Notes: generated by a model not told the origin, from the letters alone. A DNA stretch of 37,848 bases from an uncultured Campylobacter sp. (GCF_938045625.1 NZ_CALIAV010000004.1:1-37848); one strand, 5' to 3'. Shown: positions 8,044 through 15,993, counted from the stretch's first letter. Numbers and translations are program-made.

Positions 8044-8553
8044 CTAAATCCCGGCTTCAGACTGCGCGACTAGGCGCTCTAGGACGTATTGCTCCAAGTC
8101 TTTGCGCGGGATCTCGTTTTTGACCGCTTCGTTGTAGATCATCTCGACTTTTGTGGAGTATTTTTCGTAGCTAAAATACGGAAAATGCACGCTCCAGGCC
8201 TTTTTTATAAGCTCTTTACTCACGGCTTTTCTCGCCCAAATTTTAAACATATCAAAGCCGATAAAAACGGCTGAAGTGCCCACTACCGCGCTAACGATCG
8301 AGAGGTGAAAGTCGAGTTTGGTAAAAAGGTGGTGCGTCAAAAGCAGTAAAATAAAAAACACGACAAAACACAAAAGCCCGTAAACTAGGTAAGTTCTTGC
8401 ATAGCGAAATTTAAAATTTAGCTTAGCAGGATCTACTAACATGCCTTCGTTAAAAAGGCAGTTAGCCTCGAGCAGATCGCGAAACAGCACTGGTTGCTTC
8501 GAGATAACAAAGATATTTTCTAGGATTAAATTTTTAAACGCGTTATTTTTCAT
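8044..8553 (-). CDS. Two-transmembrane hypothetical protein
   Basis: I do not recognise a named family. The product is 169 residues from the ATG at 8553, which I prefer over an upstream start at 8583 because TAAGGAT precedes it. Two hydrophobic segments lie near residues 56-76 (YLVYGLLCFVVFFILLLLTHHLF) and 84-104 (FHLSIVSAVVGTSAVFIGFDMF), followed by a cytoplasmic C-terminal domain with many Tyr, Lys and Glu residues. It is convergent with the FtsL-like gene, and the two stop codons abut at 8041-8046 without a spacer or hairpin. It is likely an inner-membrane protein; function unknown. Confidence 0.75.
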   Translation of the reverse strand: MKNNAFKNLILENIFVISKQPVLFRDLLEANCLFNEGMLVDPAKLNFKFRYARTYLVYGLLCFVVFFILLLLTHHLFTKLDFHLSIVSAVVGTSAVFIGFDMFKIWARKAVSKELIKKAWSVHFPYFSYEKYSTKVEMIYNEAVKNEIPRKDLEQYVLERLVAQSEAGI

Positions 8554-8683
8554 ATTTATGATTATCCTTAAATTTAGCCTCAATTATAGCAAAAACTTCG
8601 TAATCCAAGCTAAAATTTGGCCTTAAAGCAACGCTTTTTTAAGAGTATTTGAGCTAAAATTACTTAAATTTTAAGGAGAAAAA

Positions 8684-9538
8684 ATGAACGGAATAGTATA
8701 TCTAAACGGCGAATTTATAGACGCAGCAGCGGCTAAAGTTAGCGCATTTGACCGCGGATTTATCTTTGGCGACGGCATCTACGAGGTGGTGCCCGTGCTA
8801 AACGGACGGCTCGTGGATAGGGATGATTTTTGGGAGAGATTTGAGAGAAGCCTAGCTGCGATCGAGCTAAGCTTGCCGCTTTCAAAGAGCGATTTTCAGG
8901 GAGTTTTAGAGGAAGTAGTCTGGCGAAATAACCTAAAAGAAGGCGGCGTTTATATGCAGATCACCCGCGGCGTCGCCGATAGGGATTTTAAATTTATAAA
9001 AGGCTTAAAGCCAACTTGTTTCGTCTTTTGCTACGAAAAAGATATCGTCTCAAACCCTGACGCGGCGACCGGTATCGAGGTCGTTAGCGTCGAGGATATC
9101 CGCTGGAAGCGCCGCGACATCAAGTCCACCTCGCTTTTGGCGCAGTGCTATGCCAAAGAACAAGCCGTAAAAGCCGGCGCCTACGAAGGCTTTATGGTCG
9201 AAAACGGTTTTGTGACCGAGGCGACTAGCTCGTCTGCTTTTATCATAAAAGATAACGTCCTGATAACTAAGCCGCTTTCAAACGAGATTTTGCCTGGTAT
9301 CCGCCGCAAGGTGATTTTAGGTTTTGCCGAAAAGGCGGGGCTTGAGATCAGACAGCGACCGTTTACGATGCAAGACGTTTACGATGCCGACGAGGTGTTT
9401 ATCTCGGCTGCGACGCTACCGATATTGCCCGTCGTCAGGGCCGACGGCAAGCCGATAAACGGCGGCAAAGTCGGTAAATACGTACCTATGCTAAGGCAAA
9501 TGTATATAGATAGAATCAAAAAAGAGGCCGGACTTTAG
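8684..9538 (+). CDS. dat: D-amino-acid transaminase (PLP class IV)
   Basis: A fold-type IV PLP enzyme that would interconvert D-alanine and D-glutamate with their 2-oxo acids, feeding peptidoglycan precursors. The 284-residue sequence opens with the family pattern 'VYLNGEFIDAAAAKVSAFDRGFIFGDGIYE', has the Schiff-base lysine at K147 in DIKSTSLLAQ, the PLP-pyridine glutamate E179 in VTEATSSSAF, and the phosphate-binding segment LPGIRRKVIL. Branched-chain aminotransferase (IlvE) is the main alternative, but the length, the DIKST motif and the C-terminal DEVFISAATLPILPV favour Dat. The ATG at 8684 follows an AAGGAG. It stands alone, with convergent or spacer DNA on both sides. Confidence 0.87.
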   Translation: MNGIVYLNGEFIDAAAAKVSAFDRGFIFGDGIYEVVPVLNGRLVDRDDFWERFERSLAAIELSLPLSKSDFQGVLEEVVWRNNLKEGGVYMQITRGVADRDFKFIKGLKPTCFVFCYEKDIVSNPDAATGIEVVSVEDIRWKRRDIKSTSLLAQCYAKEQAVKAGAYEGFMVENGFVTEATSSSAFIIKDNVLITKPLSNEILPGIRRKVILGFAEKAGLEIRQRPFTMQDVYDADEVFISAATLPILPVVRADGKPINGGKVGKYVPMLRQMYIDRIKKEAGL

Positions 9539-9784
9539 GCTAAATTTGGCGTTTAAGCCCGCCTTGAGTTTTACATGGTGCGGCTAAAATTTGCTGAATT
9601 TGGCGTCTAGCTTTCAAGGGTGTTTTTGGAAAATTTGGTCGTCAAATTTGACGCGATGTGTGTTAAATTTAAGCCCAAATTCGTCAAATTTGGCTTAACC
9701 AATCGGCGGTAAATTTGCCGTCCGAAGCGTTAGTAAATTTGAACCAAAATAACGCTTGCCAACCATCAAATTTCGGAACTAACG
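9539..9784. other. Spacer rich in AAATTT palindromes
   Basis: No gene is seen. About nine AAATTT cores occur in 246 bp, including the perfect 12-bp palindrome GTCAAATTTGAC at 9641-9652. No clear terminator for dat and no clear promoter for the following gene. Confidence 0.6.
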
Positions 9785-10282
9785 ATGAAAAATAAACCCA
9801 AAATTTTAATCAGCGCTTGTTTGCTCGGCGAAAACTGCAAATATAACGGCGGCAATAACGCAGATGCTATCTCTGCGGACACGCTCGATAAACTAGATCA
9901 AATTTACGAGCTCGTAGCCGTTTGTCCGGAGTATCTGGGCGGGCTAACGACCCCGCGCGAACCTGCCGAAATTTGCTCAAACGGACGGGTGATGACTAAA
10001 TTTAGCGGCCGCGACGTTACGCGAGAGTTTCTTTCGGGCGCGCAAATTTGCGCCGATATCGCCCGTAAAAACGATTGCAAAATCGCGGTTTTAAAAGAGC
10101 GAAGCCCAAGCTGCGGAAGCGGCGAAATTTATGACGGAAGCTTTACTGGGCGGATCGTTAGCGGCGACGGCCTAACAACATCGGCTCTAAAAAAACTTGG
10201 CGTTCGCGTCGTCGGCGAAAGCGCGCTTTTAGAGCTAAATTTGGAAAAAGAAGCGCAAAATGGCCAAGTGGATAAACATTAA
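9785..10282 (+). CDS. DUF523 family protein (YbbK-like)
   Basis: A 165-residue DUF523 protein. The N-terminal ILISACLLGENCKYNGGNN (residues 7-25) with two cysteines is the family signature; further conserved pieces are VAVCPEYLGGLTTPREPAEI, the VTREFLSGA segment, and AVLKERSPSCGSGEIYDGSFTGRIVSGDGLTTSAL with an invariant-type Cys. The conserved cysteines suggest metal or Fe-S binding, but no function is established for the stand-alone domain as far as I know. There is no clear Shine-Dalgarno before the ATG at 9785. It overlaps the following gene by 23 bp, so the two are likely translated from one message. Confidence 0.9.
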   Translation: MKNKPKILISACLLGENCKYNGGNNADAISADTLDKLDQIYELVAVCPEYLGGLTTPREPAEICSNGRVMTKFSGRDVTREFLSGAQICADIARKNDCKIAVLKERSPSCGSGEIYDGSFTGRIVSGDGLTTSALKKLGVRVVGESALLELNLEKEAQNGQVDKH

Positions 10283-10583
10283 AGATATAGCTGGCAGTGC
10301 GAAATTTTACGCCGGAGCGGCGATTAGAATAATGCCCGTGCCGCGCGGGCTGGAGGAGGGAAATTTTATCCCTGAAGGCGGGCTTGTTTACCTTGTCTCA
10401 GGCAATGCTTCAGATAAGAGTTATTTTAACTGCGTCTGCCTAAGCCCGGGCGAAGAAGGAAACGTGATCTACCACCTCGAGCGAAATGCTAACTGCGTGC
10501 TTGGAAGCGAGATCAAGCGGATGTTTGAAAGCGAATTGCAAGAGGCGTTTATAAGTAAAAGAATTAAGATCGCGGTAAATTAA
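10260..10583 (+). CDS. Small hypothetical protein coupled to DUF523 gene
   Basis: A 107-residue product that I cannot assign to a family. It looks like a small beta-rich soluble protein (AAIRIMPVPRGLEEGNFIPEGGLVYLVSG) with three cysteines and a C-terminal helix (SEIKRMFESELQEAFISKRI). Codon use resembles its neighbours. The 23-bp overlap with the DUF523 gene and the absence of an own promoter suggest co-translation. The start ATG at 10260 has GAAAAAGAAG upstream within the previous gene. Real gene is likely; function unknown. Confidence 0.65.
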   Translation: MAKWINIKDIAGSAKFYAGAAIRIMPVPRGLEEGNFIPEGGLVYLVSGNASDKSYFNCVCLSPGEEGNVIYHLERNANCVLGSEIKRMFESELQEAFISKRIKIAVN

Positions 10584-11341
10584 GCAGCAGGGGTTTGTTG
10601 GCAAAATTTGCTAGCTAGCGGCGCAAAAGTTGTTATAAATTTGTGCGTATCAAATTTCTAGTGAGACTTTGGAAAAATTACCGCTTGAAATTTTATCTAA
10701 ATTTTTCGGTAAGATTTTCGGAGGCTTTAGGCTTGGTATAATCAAATCGTAGCCAAATTTGGCAAGCAAAACGTAGCCATGAAACAAACGACAAGAATGG
10801 AAGCAAATTTGCGAGCGGCGTAAAATTTGTAAAAACGGTAAAAAATATGGGCGACGGCAAAACAGCAAATCGCCGCCCTAAATTTAAAAAACGGCAGGTC
10901 AAATTTTATCGTCGTCCGTCTGGCTTGCGCAAAATTTACGAACTATAAAACGCAGGCTAAACCAATACCGCGTCTTTTCGGCGTCAAATTTAACCGCCCA
11001 GCCCATACCAAAGCTAAATTTAGCAAACAACAAAAAGGGTGGCGAGCCTCTCGCAATCGCTTGCAAATTTTTGCCAAATATCAAAAAGCACGTAAACGCG
11101 AAAATGACCCGCTTACCGAAATCAAACCGCCGAATTTAATCCTGTTTTTGCTAAAAACGTAGCTGAACTTGACGGCAAATTTAATTCCGGTTTAGCTCAA
11201 ATTTGCCACAGAAGCGATAGATTTTTCGTGTCGTCTGCCTTAAATTTTACGCCAAAAAGCGGCAAAGCAAAATTTATTCGCACCTTCTTGATTGTAGCTT
11301 AAATTTACGGTCTGCGACGCCTCGCTACCAGCCAAAAAATA
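10584..11341. other. Gene-free region dense in AAATTT sites
   Basis: About 760 bp without a credible gene. Open frames here are short, highly basic and lack proper starts. More than twenty AAATTT cores occur, several inside longer palindromes: GCCAAATTTGGC at 10752-10763 and GCTAAATTTAGC at 11013-11024. It may be decayed coding sequence, but I recognise no remnant. Confidence 0.6.
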
Positions 11342-11378
11342 ACGATAAATTTGAGCTGTTTTCACTCAAATTTATCGT
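11334..11378 (-). terminator. Strong intrinsic terminator of the NlpC/P60-M15 lipoprotein gene
   Basis: A perfect 14-bp inverted repeat (ACGATAAATTTGAG at 11342-11355, CTCAAATTTATCGT at 11365-11378; 9-nt loop) lies 18 bp past the stop of the minus-strand gene. On that strand it is followed by TATTTTTTGG, a proper T-run (11334-11341). Confidence 0.85.
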
Positions 11379-11395
11379 CAAAACTACTGTCAAAT

Positions 11396-13465
11396 TTATC
11401 TCAAATGCCCAAACTCAGGCCTATACTCAAAGTGCATCGTGTCAAAGCTCACCCAGCGCCCGCCCCAGATAAAGCCGTGCTTTTCAAAGACGCGCACGAT
11501 CTCCTCGGGGATTTGATTGCGGTAGCGGCCGTCCTTGCTCCAGCGCCAGTAGTCGCTCTTGTCGGTGTTTATGTCGATCGCGATGCCGTAGGAGTGGGAG
11601 CTCTTGCGCTTTGTGCCTTCGATCACGCGCCAGTTAAACGTACCTGATGGATTATCGAGAAATTTTAGTAGCTCGGGTTTTTGCAGGGCCAGCGCGTCAA
11701 GTTCGTTTGAAACAGCTTGCAGAGCAGCTGCTGCGCCGTTTTTGGAGTTAAATTTAAACGTCTTGCCGCCGTGATTTTTTAGCCAAACGACGTCGGTTAA
11801 ATTTGCCTTCACTTCCGCCTCGCTCGCGCCGTAAATTTTATCCAAAAGCTCGTAGTTTCGGTATCTGCCAGCGTCATTGCTAGGTAGAGCTAGAGGCTTA
11901 AATAGCGGATAAGGCTGCGCAAAAGTATCCTCGACGTCGGCAAGGTTTAGCAGGTGCGCCGTATCTTTTGTCTCGCCGTCGTCAAATTTAATTTTACTGC
12001 CGTCAGCGAAAATCACCTCGTTGCCGACGATTTTTACACCGTAAGCTTTTTCGATCGCCGATTTTTTCGCACGCTGCGCCTCCTCGCCGCTAGCCACTTC
12101 AAAGGTATTCATGGAGTTTATCCGCGAAACCAGCAAACGTTTTGGATCGATATCGGAGACATCCGAGCCGATTTTTAGCGTCGTAATCGCTATGCCGCCG
12201 ATCATGGCTCTGCCGTTATCTTTCGTGCGGATGCCCCAGACGTCGTGCACGGCGAGCGGTTCGTCGCCGCGCATACCCGCGTAGAGCATGATGTGCCCGT
12301 TCATGTGAAATAGCGTTCTATACGGCACGGCTTGCGTTTTGATGACACGCAGTTTTTCTTCCGCGCTTAAATTTGCTAAGCTCACGACCTTGCCGATTTG
12401 GCCTTGAGCCTTTGAGTTTCGCGGCAACCACACGCCAAAGCTACCGAGGAAATCCTGCAAAAACAGCGAGCAGTCGCGCTTACCGCCGAACCCACCCCAG
12501 CCGTAGCTTTGCCCGAGCAGCGATGATGCCAGCGTTCTTACGTTTTCGTCGCTAAATTTAAGCGGGAAGCGGCTCGCGTTTTGCTTTGATATCTCGTAGT
12601 TTTTTAGCCCGTTTTGGGTCTGGATTTTGCCGTAAAATTTAAACTGATCCTCGCTTTGAAACGGCAAAATCGCGCCTATACGCCCGTAAAATAAAAAGTT
12701 GCCGTTTTTGTCGTATACGGGCTCTTCGTCTTTAATGATGCTTAGAAATTTAGAGTTTTTTAGCTCGCGCACGCCGTCCGCGCTTAGAATTTTGATTTCG
12801 GTCGATTTCACCCAGGCCCATGCGGCGTCGCTACCTACGAACGCCCACGCGCCGTCGGCCGAAAAGTGCGAAACGTAAAGCGGATATCCGATGGAGACGA
12901 AAGATAGCTGGGCGTAGTCAAACGGCAGCCCTTCGCCTGCGCGCACGGGATTATAAAGTACGGCCTCGTCGGTCGGTAGATTTCGCAGACTCGCGTTTGC
13001 CGTCGTTACTGCGGGCAAAGAAACCTTGCCAAAGCTCTCTACGCTAGCGTTTTTGCGCACTTTTTCAAACCATTCGTTTGGTATTTTGCGCATATTTGAG
13101 AAATAATACTGCCTTTTTGCCGTATTTTTATAGTAATCTAGCGCCCAAAAAGCGTCTTTTGCGGTGGTTGAAGGCGCTTTTAGATCAAGCGCGCTAAAGC
13201 GTTTTTGCAGTAGCATTTCGCCGCTACTTTGAGCCTCAAAAGGCAGTATCGGCAGCGCATTTGCATTTTGATCGACGTCAAATTTTAGATAACTGATGTG
13301 GCCTAAATTTTCATCCGAGCTCTCCTCGGGCATGTCGTATGCGGGCGCGGCGTTAGCGCCTTGATCGGGTAAATTTACCGCGCCCTGGGTATCTTTTGAC
13401 GATGCACAGCCGCCTAGCATCGCTAACGCCGTCGCTACGGAAAATATAAATTTGTAAAATTTCAA
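11396..13465 (-). CDS. Lipoprotein with SH3-like, NlpC/P60 and M15 (VanY-type) peptidase domains
   Basis: A 689-residue predicted lipoprotein (lipobox LGGC, Cys20) that appears to carry two peptidoglycan peptidases. After a disordered Pro/Asn-rich linker come one or two bacterial SH3-like domains (about 150-295). Next is an NlpC/P60 cysteine peptidase core (about 305-430) with Cys332 in GKRDCSLFL, His391 in NGHIMLYAG and His407 in AVHDVWG as the likely triad. The C-terminal 160 residues form an M15 D-Ala-D-Ala carboxypeptidase-like domain, with zinc ligands His624 (SSHSYGIAIDIN), Asp631 and His678 (DTMHFEYRP). It would cut stem peptides in the periplasm. The start is TTG at 13465 with AAGGAG six bases upstream. 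It is divergent from the helicase gene. Confidence 0.88.
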   Translation of the reverse strand: MKFYKFIFSVATALAMLGGCASSKDTQGAVNLPDQGANAAPAYDMPEESSDENLGHISYLKFDVDQNANALPILPFEAQSSGEMLLQKRFSALDLKAPSTTAKDAFWALDYYKNTAKRQYYFSNMRKIPNEWFEKVRKNASVESFGKVSLPAVTTANASLRNLPTDEAVLYNPVRAGEGLPFDYAQLSFVSIGYPLYVSHFSADGAWAFVGSDAAWAWVKSTEIKILSADGVRELKNSKFLSIIKDEEPVYDKNGNFLFYGRIGAILPFQSEDQFKFYGKIQTQNGLKNYEISKQNASRFPLKFSDENVRTLASSLLGQSYGWGGFGGKRDCSLFLQDFLGSFGVWLPRNSKAQGQIGKVVSLANLSAEEKLRVIKTQAVPYRTLFHMNGHIMLYAGMRGDEPLAVHDVWGIRTKDNGRAMIGGIAITTLKIGSDVSDIDPKRLLVSRINSMNTFEVASGEEAQRAKKSAIEKAYGVKIVGNEVIFADGSKIKFDDGETKDTAHLLNLADVEDTFAQPYPLFKPLALPSNDAGRYRNYELLDKIYGASEAEVKANLTDVVWLKNHGGKTFKFNSKNGAAAALQAVSNELDALALQKPELLKFLDNPSGTFNWRVIEGTKRKSSHSYGIAIDINTDKSDYWRWSKDGRYRNQIPEEIVRVFEKHGFIWGGRWVSFDTMHFEYRPEFGHLR

Positions 13466-13486
13466 TCTAGCTCCTTAAAAATAAGC

Positions 13487-13492
13487 TATAAT
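13487..13492 (+). promoter_or_regulatory. Candidate -10 element for the Pif1-like helicase gene
   Basis: TATAAT in the 50-bp divergent gap, 23 bp upstream of the GTG start at 13516, giving a leader of roughly 17 nt. The -35 region falls in AT-rich DNA without a clear hexamer. Confidence 0.5.
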
Positions 13493-13515
13493 TTTACAAA
13501 AAATTAGGGAAATTT

Positions 13516-14838
13516 GTGTTAAACCAGCTGCTAGACATCTTAAAAAAATCAAATGTCTTTCTCACCGGGCGTGGCGGCGTGGGCAAAAGCCACCTCACGC
13601 AAGCGGTCATAAAGCACTATAAAAGCGATCTAAAAAACGTCGTGGTGCTGGGCAGCACCGGCATCGCGGCGGTAAACGTCGGCGGAGTGAGCGTGCATAG
13701 TTTTTTTAAATTCGGCATTTGCTCAAGCCTTGAGGAGCTACGCGGCTACGACCGCAAACAGCGTGGGAAACTTGGCGAACTAAAAAAGATGCTCGACGTC
13801 TGCGATCTCATCGTGATAGACGAGATCTCGATGATCAGCGCGGGGCTGATGGATATGATTTATTACCGCTTGATGAGCTCGCGATTCGTCGGGCGCGTGA
13901 TGCTCGTGGGCGACTTTTATCAGCTGCCGCCCGTGCGAAAAAACGGCGATGACGGCAACTCGCTGTTTAAATTTCTTTATGCTTTTAACTCTAGCTCGTG
14001 GCATGAATTTGAGTTTAAAAATATCGAACTGGTCGTCTCAAAACGTACGAAAGACAAGAAATTTTACGATATCTTATCCATGCTTCGCGTCGGGCGGCTG
14101 AGCCCCGAGGTGTTTGCATATATCGAAAATTTACGCGTGCCAATCGTGCAGGTAGATGACGATACGAGCGTGCTTTTCGGGCGAAACTACGAAGCGGACG
14201 AGCTAAATAACAAGATGCTCTCTAAGCTACCGACGCCGCTTGAAAGAGCCGAAGCGCTAGTGGAAATTTATGATGAAAATTTAAATGAAAACGCGCTGAA
14301 TCGCTGGATCGCAAACCTTTACGCGCCTGAAATTTTAAACATAAAAATCGGCGCGAAAGTTATATTTACCGTAAATAAATGGGGCGAGTATTATAACGGC
14401 GAGCGCGGGCAGATAATGCAAATTTTAAAAGAAAACGGCGAGATAAAAAGCGTCATCGTACAAAAAGCTAACGGTGAGATCGTCGAGGTGGAGCGAGCGA
14501 GATTTGATATGAGCGAGTTTGTGATGGCTGGCGAGCATCTCGAGGAGCGCGCGAGGGCGTCTTTAACTCAGTTTCCGCTAAAGCTAGCCTACGCGATCAC
14601 GATCCATAAATCCCAAGGCATGAGCATCGAAAATTTAGTGTGCGACCTAAATCACATCTTTGCCAACGGGCAGCTCTACGTCGCGCTCTCGCGGGCGATC
14701 GATCCAAAAAAACTGAAGATATTTTACGGCAAAAGTCGGCCGTTTAGAGAGTATTTGCAAAGCGTCGTTAAAATAGACGAAGAGGTCGAGAAATTCTATC
14801 TTGAAAACAAATTTGAAAACATTAAGGAAGACGTATGA
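13516..14838 (+). CDS. Pif1/RecD-like superfamily 1B DNA helicase
   Basis: A 440-residue AAA-type ATPase with the motif order of Pif1-family SF1B 5'-3' helicases. Walker A GRGGVGKS is at residues 18-25, GSTGIAAVNVGGVSVHSFF (46-64) matches the Pif1 motif Ia region, Walker B IDEISM at 101-106, motif III VGDFYQLPPV, and the C-terminal motifs ITIHKSQGMS and YVALSRA. Such enzymes unwind duplex or G-quadruplex DNA during replication and repair. The start is GTG at 13516, after AGGGAA; MLNQLLDILKKSNVFLTG is the expected family N-terminus. It overlaps the next gene by 4 bp (ATGA). The exact role here is not known. Confidence 0.9.
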   Translation: MLNQLLDILKKSNVFLTGRGGVGKSHLTQAVIKHYKSDLKNVVVLGSTGIAAVNVGGVSVHSFFKFGICSSLEELRGYDRKQRGKLGELKKMLDVCDLIVIDEISMISAGLMDMIYYRLMSSRFVGRVMLVGDFYQLPPVRKNGDDGNSLFKFLYAFNSSSWHEFEFKNIELVVSKRTKDKKFYDILSMLRVGRLSPEVFAYIENLRVPIVQVDDDTSVLFGRNYEADELNNKMLSKLPTPLERAEALVEIYDENLNENALNRWIANLYAPEILNIKIGAKVIFTVNKWGEYYNGERGQIMQILKENGEIKSVIVQKANGEIVEVERARFDMSEFVMAGEHLEERARASLTQFPLKLAYAITIHKSQGMSIENLVCDLNHIFANGQLYVALSRAIDPKKLKIFYGKSRPFREYLQSVVKIDEEVEKFYLENKFENIKEDV

Positions 14839-15338
14839 AAAAGATTTTTGCGCTGGCTTTTGCCGCGGTTATGGCCTTTGCCGAGACGTTAAATATCGAT
14901 AATTTTGAAACCGATCTATACTCCAGAGACGCCAAAAGCTCGATCAAAAAAGTAAGCGTGAGCCTGCGTCTAGAGGGGCGCGACGTCGCGGATAACGAAG
15001 CATACGTGCTTGACGCGCTAAACGTCGTTATCGGTAGCTTTTACGTCGAGGATCTGCTAACTTCGCTCGGCAAGGAAAAATTTAAAGAAACTCTTGTTAA
15101 ATACACCGCCAAAAAGCACTCGATCGATATCGACGAGGTGCTCATTATCTCGCTAAAAACCGTGCGCGAACCAAATATCGAAGAGCTGCTTGAAGCGCTA
15201 AAAAACGTCAAAACTACGGGCTCAAAAAGATCGCAAAAAGAGCAGGTCGAGGATATCTTGCGAGGAAATAAAAGCCAGCTTAAGCCGATGGATTTAAATC
15301 AGATAGATGATTTTGGCAAGGATTTTGGCGAGCGGTAA
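14835..15338 (+). CDS. Secreted FliL-like protein
   Basis: A 167-residue protein with a Sec signal peptide (MKKIFALAFAAVMAFA, cut near residue 16). The mature part resembles the FliL domain: a strand KKVSVSLRLEGRD, a helix EAYVLDALNVVIGSFYVEDLLTSLGKEKFKETLVKYTAKK, and the strand VLIISLKTV, matching the FliL 'RDal...LLs....EeL.t.eGKe.Lk.eL...in' pattern. Unlike classical FliL it has a cleavable-looking signal instead of a membrane anchor and adds a charged tail after about residue 120. It is translationally coupled (ATGA overlap) to the helicase gene. FliL relationship is a motif-level judgement; an unrelated periplasmic protein is possible. Confidence 0.7.
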   Translation: MKKIFALAFAAVMAFAETLNIDNFETDLYSRDAKSSIKKVSVSLRLEGRDVADNEAYVLDALNVVIGSFYVEDLLTSLGKEKFKETLVKYTAKKHSIDIDEVLIISLKTVREPNIEELLEALKNVKTTGSKRSQKEQVEDILRGNKSQLKPMDLNQIDDFGKDFGER

Positions 15339-15358
15339 AAATTTGGGATTAAATTTAT

Positions 15359-15731
15359 AAATTTTATACACCGAGACTCGGGTCTCGGCGGTGCTATAAG
15401 CTTTTTCTTTTTCTTTGGGAGAGAAAGAGGTTCTGCTTACGGTCTGCTTGTAGCTACAAGCGAAGCGGTCTCAAGCCCGTAGGGCGACGGTAGCGAACGT
15501 AGTGAAGCTAAAGTAGAGCGTCGCCTTTCTTTGCTTCGGCTTTGCCTCGCAACTGCCAAAAGCAGACCCTCTCCCATCTGCTTGCAGCTGCTAGCGTAGC
15601 GACGCAGAAGCCCTCTCCAACCCCACTACACGTGAGAAGTTGTGCGCTACGTGCAGGTTAAATTTAGCTCTTTCGCGCCTCGCGTTTTTAAATTTACGTT
15701 TTCAAGATGAGGGTCTCGGTGGGTAAAATTT
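15359..15731. repeat. MITE-like element with 19-nt terminal inverted repeats
   Basis: The ends AAATTTTAtaCACCGAGAC (15359-15377) and GTCTCGGTGggTAAAATTT (15713-15731) are inverted repeats matching at 17 of 19 positions. The 373-bp interior has no gene but nested inverted repeats: GGGAGAG/CTCTCCC (15417-15423 with 15569-15575) continued by TCTGCTT/AAGCAGA (15432-15438 with 15560-15566), a 16-bp perfect palindrome GCTTGTAGCTACAAGC (15446-15461), GCCC/GGGC, and GGCGACG/CGTCGCC (15483-15489 with 15519-15525). The sequence could form a multi-branched fold. No target-site duplication is evident. Whether copies exist elsewhere cannot be judged from this window. Confidence 0.55.
15371..15388 (+). terminator. 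Stem-loop after FliL-like gene
   Basis: CCGAGAC (15371-15377) and GTCTCGG (15382-15388) form a perfect 7-bp GC-rich stem with a 4-nt loop, 33 bp after the stop at 15338; a T-rich stretch follows from about 15402. It shares its left arm with the terminal inverted repeat described for 15359-15731, so it may be a by-product of that element. Confidence 0.45.
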
Positions 15732-15745
15732 AAAAACAGATTTTT

Positions 15746-15937
15746 ACAAAATTTTACTTCAAATTTGAACAAAAGGCGATAAGGCGAAGTATTTTGTAGA
15801 AACATTTTGCTTTGCAAAAACGCTACGCTTGTTTTGAGATGGATTTGAATGTTGTGAAGTAAAAATGAGCAAGGCCAACCACGTAGGTTGCCGCAGCGAT
15901 ATTTTTGCAAACTCATTCAAAACCAGCGTAGCGACGC
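15746..15937. repeat. Second block of nested inverted repeats
   Basis: Three hairpins follow each other: ACAAAAT...ACTTC (15746-15760) with GAAGTATTTTGT (15786-15797); TTTTGC/GCAAAA (15805-15819); and a 17-nt arm pair matching at 16 positions, 15821-15837 with 15917-15933, enclosing CAACC/GGTTG around 15876-15890. The 12-mer GCGTAGCGACGC at 15926-15937 also occurs at 15594-15605 inside the neighbouring element. No credible gene is present; a 71-codon minus-strand frame crosses it. Structured RNA or repeat debris are both possible. Confidence 0.5.
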
Positions 15938-15993
15938 CGCAGGCGGGGTTTCTATAAAGACGCCCAAAAGACAAGCCGCTTTTTGCTAAAAGT

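Noticed and set aside
10650..11084. Minus-strand frames of 61-72 codons in the same spacer
   Set aside because: They overlap each other in different frames, lack ribosome-binding sites and show no protein-like pattern.
10850..11162. Plus-strand open frame of about 100 codons in the AAATTT-rich spacer
   Set aside because: It has no usable start codon near its beginning, is strongly basic with no recognisable domain, and is made largely of AAATTT-derived Lys/Phe/Asn codons. I treat it as chance openness.
15446..15608. Possible tRNA or tmRNA-like fold in the structured region
   Set aside because: The hairpins are clear, but there is no T-loop GGTTCRA motif, no acceptor/CCA arrangement and no tag-peptide frame.
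15647..15974. Minus-strand frames of 71 and 89 codons across the structured repeat region
   Set aside because: They overlap one another in different frames and run through inverted repeats. They could be listed as small proteins in genome annotations, but composition and structure argue for a noncoding element.
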